Assembly: GCA_009726075.1 (NCBI GenBank)
Contig: WLND01000029.1
Location: 1 to 10,198 of the forward strand
Direction: 5' to 3'
DNA: 10,198 bases
Source of the DNA: Actinomycetota bacterium
Lineage (GTDB): Bacteria; Actinomycetota; Actinomycetes; S36-B12
This document shows, in pieces, positions 6,029 through 10,198 of the stretch. Under the pieces are notes generated by a model. That model worked only from the letters and a program-made list of their open reading frames with translations. It did not search any database and was not told where the DNA came from. Each line of letters opens with the position of its first letter. Position 1 is the first letter of the stretch. The position numbers were made by a program, and so were the translations under genes.

Positions 6029-6034
6029 GCGCTG

Positions 6035-7240
6035 CTAGTCCTTGGGGAGGGCCGCGCCGGGCAGCGCCAGCATGCGGTCGAGGGCCACCTTGGCCCAATG
6101 GGCGGTGTCAGGATCGACTTCGATCCGGTTCACCACGTTGCCTGCGATGATCGATTCGAGGACCCAGACGAGGTGGGGCAGGTCGATGCGATTCATCGTC
6201 GCGCAGAAGCAGACGGTGCGATCGAGGTAGACAACGGACTTGTCGGGATTCATGGTGGCGAGGCGCTTCACGAGGTTCAACTCGGTGCCGACGGCCCAGG
6301 CGGTGCCGGGCTCGGCTGCGGCGATGGTGCTGATGATCTTCTCGGTTGAACCGACGTAGTCGGCCTTTGCCACCACTTCGTGCTGGCACTCGGGATGCAC
6401 GATGACATTGACACCAGGGACCCGGACCCGAACCTCGTCGACCTCGTCGGCGGTGAACCGGCCGTGCACCGAGCAATGACCGCGCCACAGGATGACCTTG
6501 GCAGCCCTCAGCTCGTCAAGGCTGAGACCGCCGTTCGGCTTGAATGGGTTGAACACGACGCAGTCGTCGAGCGAGAGCCCAAGATCGAAGACCGCGGTAT
6601 TGCGGCCGAGGTGCTGGTCGGGAAGGAACAGGACCTTCTCGCCGCGTTCGAAGGCCCACTCCATGCTGCGCTGGGCATTGCTCGAGGTGCACACCAAGCC
6701 GCCGTGTCGACCGGTGAACGCCTTGATGGCTGCGGTCGAGTTCATGTAGGTCACGGGCACGGTGGCATCCGCGATGCCGGCCTGCGCCAGGGCTTCCCAG
6801 CACGCCTCGACCTCGATGATGTCGGCCATGTCGGCCATCGAGCAGCCGGCAGCGAGGTCGGGGAGGATCACCTGTTGGGCGGGAGAAGTGAGGATGTCGG
6901 CGCTCTCCGCCATGAAGTGGACGCCGCAGAAGACGATGAACTCTGCCTCGGGGTGGGCAGCCGCCTGCTGGGCGAGCTTGAAGGAGTCGCCTGTCACGTC
7001 GGCGAAGGCAATGACCTCGTCGCGCTGGTAGTGGTGACCGAGGACGAAGACCCGATCGCCGAGCGCAGCCTTGGCGGCGGCAGCCCGCTCGACCAGGCCC
7101 GGATCCGACGCCGCTGGAAGGGCCCCAGGGCACTCGACACCCCGTTCGCTGTCGGGATCAGACCCCTTGCCCAAGAGGAGCAGAGCGAGCGGAGTGGGCT
7201 GCGGATCGTGGAGCAGTTCGGTCATATGAGCATTGTCCAC
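6035..7240 (-). CDS. nadA: Quinolinate synthase
   Basis: NadA condenses iminoaspartate with dihydroxyacetone phosphate to quinolinate using a [4Fe-4S] cluster, the second step of de novo NAD synthesis. At 401 residues it is on the long side because of an N-terminal extension of about 45 residues. Family motifs in order: LGHHYQRDEVIAFADVTGDS (67-86), FCGVHFMAESADILTS (104-119), GCSMADM (132-138), TYMNSTA (164-170), CTSSNA (184-189), FLPDQHLGRN (205-214), WRGHCSVH (252-259), HPEC (282-285), GSTEKI (297-302), GTE (318-320) and VCFCATM (343-349). Likely cluster ligands are Cys105, Cys256 and one of Cys344/Cys346, judged by motif and spacing. GTG at 7240 has AGGA four bases upstream; ATG at 7225 is the alternative. 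No nadB or nadC is adjacent. It is divergent from erpA, an Fe-S carrier that could mature NadA. Confidence 0.96.
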   Translation of the reverse strand: MDNAHMTELLHDPQPTPLALLLLGKGSDPDSERGVECPGALPAASDPGLVERAAAAKAALGDRVFVLGHHYQRDEVIAFADVTGDSFKLAQQAAAHPEAEFIVFCGVHFMAESADILTSPAQQVILPDLAAGCSMADMADIIEVEACWEALAQAGIADATVPVTYMNSTAAIKAFTGRHGGLVCTSSNAQRSMEWAFERGEKVLFLPDQHLGRNTAVFDLGLSLDDCVVFNPFKPNGGLSLDELRAAKVILWRGHCSVHGRFTADEVDEVRVRVPGVNVIVHPECQHEVVAKADYVGSTEKIISTIAAAEPGTAWAVGTELNLVKRLATMNPDKSVVYLDRTVCFCATMNRIDLPHLVWVLESIIAGNVVNRIEVDPDTAHWAKVALDRMLALPGAALPKD

Positions 7241-7331
7241 GGCGTCCTGACATTCGCGCCATTGCAGCCGCCCAGACCATGGGAGAGCCGTGCCCGGAAT
7301 ACTGAAAGGTGGCGATCCGTTACAGGCGTCG

Positions 7332-7337
7332 TAGACT
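7332..7337 (+). promoter_or_regulatory. Candidate -10 box for erpA
   Basis: TAGACT fits the TAnnnT -10 pattern in the 131-bp divergent gap between nadA and erpA. It would give a leader of about 28 nt before the ATG at 7372. No convincing -35 hexamer is present. Confidence 0.35.
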
Positions 7338-7371
7338 CCTCAAAACGCGTCCACCTGAAAGGGACATTCCA

Positions 7372-7737
7372 ATGACGGCTGATACCTCGACCGAGGCCGA
7401 GACCATCACCACCGATGGCATCGTGCTCACCGAAACTGCGGCAATCAAGGTCAAGACCCTTCTGGAGTCCGAGGGCCGCGACGACCTAGCGCTGCGCGTG
7501 GCGGTCCAGCCCGGCGGCTGCTCCGGCCTTCGCTACCAGCTCTTCTTCGACGATCGCAGCCTCGATGGCGATGTCGTGAAGGACTTCGGCGGCGTCGGCG
7601 TCGTGACCGATCGCATGAGCGCCCCGTACCTCAGCGGCGCCACGATCGACTTCGTCGACACCATCGAGAAGCAGGGCTTCACGATCGACAATCCGAACGC
7701 CGGCAGTTCGTGCGCCTGCGGTGACTCCTTCAGCTAG
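7372..7737 (+). CDS. erpA: Iron-sulfur cluster carrier/insertion protein, ErpA/HesB (A-type)
   Basis: A 121-residue A-type Fe-S carrier that receives clusters from the assembly machinery and delivers them to client enzymes. The three cluster-binding cysteines are present: Cys50 in QPGGCSGLRYQ, and Cys114 and Cys116 in the C-terminal SSCACGDSF. The intervening ASAP-type core reads MSAPYLSGATIDFVD (82-96) and GFTIDNPNA (102-110), as usual for the family. A longer frame opens at 7309, but the ATG at 7372 is preferred because GAAAGGGA (7357-7364) sits seven bases upstream and the short form has the normal length. It is divergent from nadA, an Fe-S enzyme and possible client. A strong terminator follows 15 bases after the stop, so erpA is probably monocistronic. 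Confidence 0.95.
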   Translation: MTADTSTEAETITTDGIVLTETAAIKVKTLLESEGRDDLALRVAVQPGGCSGLRYQLFFDDRSLDGDVVKDFGGVGVVTDRMSAPYLSGATIDFVDTIEKQGFTIDNPNAGSSCACGDSFS

Positions 7738-7752
7738 AACGAACCGCAACGA

Positions 7753-7790
7753 CAGCAGGGCCCGGAGTGAGACCACTCCGGGCCCTGCTG
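7753..7790 (+). terminator. Perfect 17-bp hairpin terminator after erpA
   Basis: The arm CAGCAGGGCCCGGAGTG (7753-7769) and its exact complement (7774-7790) are separated by the tetranucleotide loop AGAC. The stem is very stable and starts 15 bases after the erpA stop. No U-run follows (AGTTCG), as is common for high-GC actinobacterial terminators. It ends 20 bases before the adoK -10 box, insulating the two units. Confidence 0.88.
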
Positions 7791-7810
7791 AGTTCGCGGT
7801 CGTGGGCCGA

Positions 7811-7816
7811 TAGGGT
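7811..7816 (+). promoter_or_regulatory. -10 box for a probably leaderless adoK mRNA
   Basis: TAGGGT ends eight bases before the GTG start at 7825, so transcription would begin at or within one or two bases of the start codon. No Shine-Dalgarno is present in the eight intervening bases, supporting leaderless initiation. The same hexamer precedes the aldo/keto reductase and pspA. Confidence 0.5.
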
Positions 7817-7824
7817 CTGCCGAC

Positions 7825-8811
7825 GTGGCTGTCCTCATCACTGGTTCCATTGCAACCGATCACCTCATGACGTTTCCGGGTCGGTTCGCCGATTCCTTCG
7901 TCTCCGACAAGCTCGACAAGATCTCGTTGTCGTTCCTCGTCGATGAGCTCGAAGTTCGACGCGGCGGAGTCGCTCCGAACATCGCGTTCGGCATGGGGTG
8001 CTTGGGTCTCAAGCCCGTACTCGTGGGCGCAGTGGGTCCCGACTTTGCCGATTACGAGTCCTGGCTCCAGCGCCACGGCGTCGATACCCGAGGCGTGCAC
8101 GTGTCCGAGTCTCGCCACACGGCTCGCTTCATCTGCACCACCGATCTCGACCAGAACCAGATTGCTTCGTTCTACCCGGGCGCGATGTCCGAGGCTCGAA
8201 ACATCGAGCTCAGGCCGGTGGTCGACCTCGTCGGCGAGGCCGACGTCGTCCTGATCGGCGCGAACGACCCCGAGGCAATGCTTCGACACACCGAAGAGTG
8301 CCGATTCCGCGGGTATCCGTTCGCGGCTGACCCGTCGCAGCAGTTGGCCCGCATGGAGGGCGACGACATCAAGCCCCTCGTCGAGGGGGCGACCTTCCTG
8401 TTCACCAACGAGTACGAGTCGGCCCTCATCCATCAGAAGACCGGATGGAATGAGCGCGATATCGCGGCGATCGTCGAGACGCGAATCACGACCCTGGGCC
8501 CCCAGGGCGCGCGCATTGAGCGCCGAGGCGAGCCCACGGTCACGGTGGCCGTGGCCGAGGAGGATCGCCGTGCCGATCCCACCGGCGTGGGCGATGCATT
8601 CCGTGCCGGATTCCTGGCCGGCCAGTCCTGGGGATTGGCCGATGAGCGCTCCGCCCAGCTCGGGGCCCTCCTTGCCACCTATGTCATCGAGACCATCGGC
8701 ACGCAGGAGTACGAACTCGCTCAGCTGCACTTCCTCGAGCGGATGGCCCGTGCCTATGGTGATGACGCGGCGGCTGATGTCGAGCCGCACGTGTCCTGCC
8801 CGAGGCCGTAG
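7825..8811 (+). CDS. adoK: Adenosine kinase (PfkB/ribokinase family)
   Basis: A 328-residue PfkB-family kinase, very like mycobacterial adenosine kinase from end to end as I remember it: VLITGSIATDHLMTFPGRF at the start, LSFLVDELEVRRGGVAPN (35-52), ARFICTTDLDQNQIASFYPG (100-119), GANDPEAM (145-152), FAADPSQQLARM (166-177) and FTNEYE (193-198). The C-terminal PfkB signature DPTGVGDAFRAGF (251-263) contains the catalytic base Asp257. It phosphorylates adenosine to AMP in purine salvage; related ribokinase-like sugars are a less likely substrate. The start is GTG at 7825, with a -10 box immediately upstream and no ribosome binding site. aat follows eight bases after the stop, indicating cotranscription. 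Position near erpA matches the conserved actinobacterial neighbourhood. Confidence 0.93.
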   Translation: MAVLITGSIATDHLMTFPGRFADSFVSDKLDKISLSFLVDELEVRRGGVAPNIAFGMGCLGLKPVLVGAVGPDFADYESWLQRHGVDTRGVHVSESRHTARFICTTDLDQNQIASFYPGAMSEARNIELRPVVDLVGEADVVLIGANDPEAMLRHTEECRFRGYPFAADPSQQLARMEGDDIKPLVEGATFLFTNEYESALIHQKTGWNERDIAAIVETRITTLGPQGARIERRGEPTVTVAVAEEDRRADPTGVGDAFRAGFLAGQSWGLADERSAQLGALLATYVIETIGTQEYELAQLHFLERMARAYGDDAAADVEPHVSCPRP

Positions 8812-8819
8812 CGGGGCCC

Positions 8820-9479
8820 ATGCCGATTGAGCCCGGCCCCTGCCGTTGGCGACTGCCCGATCCGCTGAAGGCAGATCCCGGCAGCAATGTGGTCGGCGCT
8901 GGCGCAGATCTCGAGCCGGGCACCTTGCTTGAGGCCTATCGATCGGGCCTGTTCCCGATGCACCTCGATGGCGGCGAGATCGGCTGGTGGTCACCGGATC
9001 CGCGCGGCGTCCTTCCCCTGGATGGCTTTCGGGTCACACGGTCGATGCGGCAGTCTGCGCGGCGCTTCGAGGTCACCTTCGATACCGCATTCGACGACGT
9101 CATCAGAGCCTGCGGCGAAAGGCCCGATGACGAGCGCTGGATCAATGACGACATCATCGCGGGATTCAGTTCGCTCCACGCGCTGGGATGGGCGCACTCG
9201 GTCGAGGTTCGCCGCGACGGGCGCCTCGTCGGTGGTCTCTATGGGGTCGAGATCGGTGGGCTTTTCGCGGGGGAGTCGATGTTCCATCGGGAGGCGGACG
9301 CGTCGAAGGTCGCGCTGATGGCGTTGGTCGGACGCCTCAGGGAGTGCGGCGGCACGCGGTTGCTGGACGTCCAATGGGCGACTGAGCACCTGACGTCTCT
9401 CGGGGCGATCGAGATCCCGAGGGGCGATTACGTGCGGGCCCTGAAGGCGGCGCTGGCTGAGCCTCCCTGCCTTGGTTGA
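8820..9479 (+). CDS. aat: Leucyl/phenylalanyl-tRNA--protein transferase
   Basis: A 219-residue member of the Aat (L/F-transferase) family, which moves Leu or Phe from charged tRNA to the N-terminal Lys or Arg of proteins, marking them for ClpS-ClpAP/ClpCP degradation (bacterial N-degron pathway). Recognisable blocks: LLEAYRSGLFPM (36-47), WWSPDPRGVLPLDGF (56-70), GGLYGVEIGGLFAGESMF (138-155) and LLDVQWATEHLTSLGA (181-196). Glu152, Asp183 and Gln185 match the catalytic Glu156, Asp186 and Gln188 of E. coli Aat by alignment from memory. It starts eight bases after adoK behind a weak GCGGGG site, so the two are cotranscribed. Its C-terminus (ALAEPPCLG) is slightly short but complete. ClpS is not in the window. 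Confidence 0.95.
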   Translation: MPIEPGPCRWRLPDPLKADPGSNVVGAGADLEPGTLLEAYRSGLFPMHLDGGEIGWWSPDPRGVLPLDGFRVTRSMRQSARRFEVTFDTAFDDVIRACGERPDDERWINDDIIAGFSSLHALGWAHSVEVRRDGRLVGGLYGVEIGGLFAGESMFHREADASKVALMALVGRLRECGGTRLLDVQWATEHLTSLGAIEIPRGDYVRALKAALAEPPCLG

Positions 9480-9526
9480 GGTCCCGATGGGGGACGCGCC
9501 ATCGTGGTTCTGCAGTGCGGCCGGGG

Positions 9527-9784
9527 TCAGGCCAGCGGCGGCGTCGGACGGGGGAGGCCGACGACGTACGCCCGCCCGCCTCCGCCGTCCGGGGGCTCGA
9601 TGTCGCCGACGTAGGACGCCCCTTTCAGCCGGCACCACGCCGGGATGTCGAACGCGGCTGCAGGATCGTCCGACATCACTGCGATGACCTCGCCCGCGGA
9701 ATAGGCCTGCGAAGCCTTCAGGAGGGCGATCACGGGCAGGGGGCAGCGACGACCGCGCTCATCGAGCCACACATCGACCTTCAT
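9527..9784 (-). CDS. tusA: TusA/SirA-family sulfur carrier
   Basis: An 85-residue TusA-like protein, a small cytoplasmic persulfide carrier. The CPLPVIALLKA motif holds the persulfide-accepting Cys14, and DIPAWC (46-51) plus a second half of beta-rich sequence complete the fold. Residues after about 75 form a short Pro-rich tail. The ATG at 9784 overlaps the TGA stop of the cysteine desulfurase by four bases (ATGA), so the two are translated together and the desulfurase is the obvious sulfur donor. The acceptor pathway (tRNA thiolation, molybdenum cofactor or another) cannot be told from this window. The family is clear; the gene symbol denotes the family rather than proven function. Confidence 0.93.
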   Translation of the reverse strand: MKVDVWLDERGRRCPLPVIALLKASQAYSAGEVIAVMSDDPAAAFDIPAWCRLKGASYVGDIEPPDGGGGRAYVVGLPRPTPPLA

Positions 9785-10198
9785 GCGCGCAGCGCCTCGC
9801 CGCGCGCATGAGCCACGGCGGCCGGCAGTGCATCAATGAGGCGCTGCACTGTCGCTTCAGTGCAGCCGAACGGGAGCGATACGCGCACGTTTCCGCCGGT
9901 GAACGCGCCCATGGCGGCCAGGACGTGGCTGGGTCGCGCGGATTCGGCAACACATGCGGACCCACTTGAGACTGCGATGCCGAGGCGGTCCAGTTCGGTG
10001 ACGAGAGCCTCGCCTGACACGTACAGCGCCGAGAAGGTCACGAGATGGGGGAGCCGATCGACGGGGTCTCCGAGCACCTCCACGTCAGGGATAGCCCCGG
10101 CCGCCACGCGGATCGCTTCGACGAGGTCGTGCGCCCGGTCTGCCTCAGACCGCCAGCGTGGCAGGACGTACTCCAGCGCGGTCGCAGCACTGACGGCC
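9781..10198 (-). CDS. Cysteine desulfurase, class V aminotransferase (C-terminal part)
   Basis: The frame is open from the right edge and ends with TGA at 9783-9781. About 138 residues of the C-terminal region are present; the start and the PLP-lysine lie outside. The NifS/IscS-type signature SSGSACVAESARPSHVLAAMG contains the catalytic, persulfide-forming cysteine (codon 9954-9952). It is preceded by the family-typical GDPVDRLPHLVTFSALYVSGEAL and a helix-rich AVSAATALEYV segment at the edge. Cysteine desulfurases release sulfur from cysteine for Fe-S clusters, thiolated tRNA and cofactors. Immediate overlap with tusA suggests TusA is its sulfur acceptor. A possible internal GTG at 10107 is not a start, since homologous sequence continues upstream of it. 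Which of the several IscS/SufS subtypes it is cannot be settled from this part. Confidence 0.93.
   Translation of the reverse strand, partial: AVSAATALEYVLPRWRSEADRAHDLVEAIRVAAGAIPDVEVLGDPVDRLPHLVTFSALYVSGEALVTELDRLGIAVSSGSACVAESARPSHVLAAMGAFTGGNVRVSLPFGCTEATVQRLIDALPAAVAHARGEALRA

Noticed and set aside
7309..7371. Longer N-terminus for erpA
   Set aside because: The extra 21 residues are Arg-rich and unlike the family; a good ribosome binding site precedes ATG 7372, and a candidate -10 box lies inside the extension.
6380..7375. Plus-strand open frame of about 331 codons opposite nadA
   Set aside because: It is a complementary shadow of a full-length quinolinate synthase with intact motifs, and it runs across the divergent promoter gap into erpA.
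7486..8994. Minus-strand open frame of about 502 codons opposite erpA and adoK
   Set aside because: Long antisense frames are common in GC-rich DNA. It crosses two well-identified genes and a perfect terminator hairpin, and its sequence has no recognisable domain.
9481..9495. GTCCC/GGGAC hairpin as an aat terminator
   Set aside because: Only five base pairs and no U-run, too weak to call, although it lies just after the aat stop in a convergent gap.

Overview
The window is GC-rich chromosomal DNA from an actinobacterium (Actinomycetota). The evidence is its gene set: a DUF3043 membrane protein, the PspA/HtpX/PspAB envelope-stress trio, a mycobacterial-type adenosine kinase, an ErpA/HesB protein, and a TusA plus cysteine desulfurase pair. 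TAGGGT-type -10 boxes lie close to several starts. I cannot name the genus. I see no tRNA, rRNA, CRISPR array, phage gene or transposase.

Layout. Positions 1-1560 (minus strand) hold a cobalamin-riboswitch-controlled operon. It encodes a secreted protein with prenyltransferase/terpene-cyclase-type alpha-barrel repeats, followed with a one-base stop/start overlap by the N-terminus of a second secreted protein resembling the SCO2322 family, which runs off the window. Positions 1612-2864 (plus) carry an aldo/keto reductase and a 70-residue conserved actinobacterial protein. Positions 2865-3099, exactly between two convergent stop codons, hold a 235-bp repeat element with inverted ends and an internal third copy. 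Positions 3100-3687 (minus) encode the DUF3043 protein. Positions 3806-6028 (plus) hold pspA, htpX and pspAB as one compact operon. Positions 6035-7240 (minus) hold nadA, tail-to-tail with pspAB and divergent from erpA (7372-7737, plus). A perfect 17-bp hairpin terminator at 7753-7790 separates erpA from adoK-aat (7825-9479, plus). Positions 9527-10198 (minus) hold tusA and the C-terminal part of a cysteine desulfurase, joined by an ATGA overlap.

How the genes fit together. Three themes recur: Fe-S/sulfur metabolism (cysteine desulfurase, TusA, ErpA and the Fe-S enzyme NadA), membrane stress (PspA, HtpX, PspAB), and B12 acquisition. The B12-regulated secreted proteins are the most promising lead. 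They have the regulation, the export signals and the alpha-barrel repeat type expected of a bacterial analogue of transcobalamin/intrinsic factor, probably feeding a transporter encoded beyond the left edge. That function is an inference. The 235-bp inverted-repeat element is the second most interesting signal.
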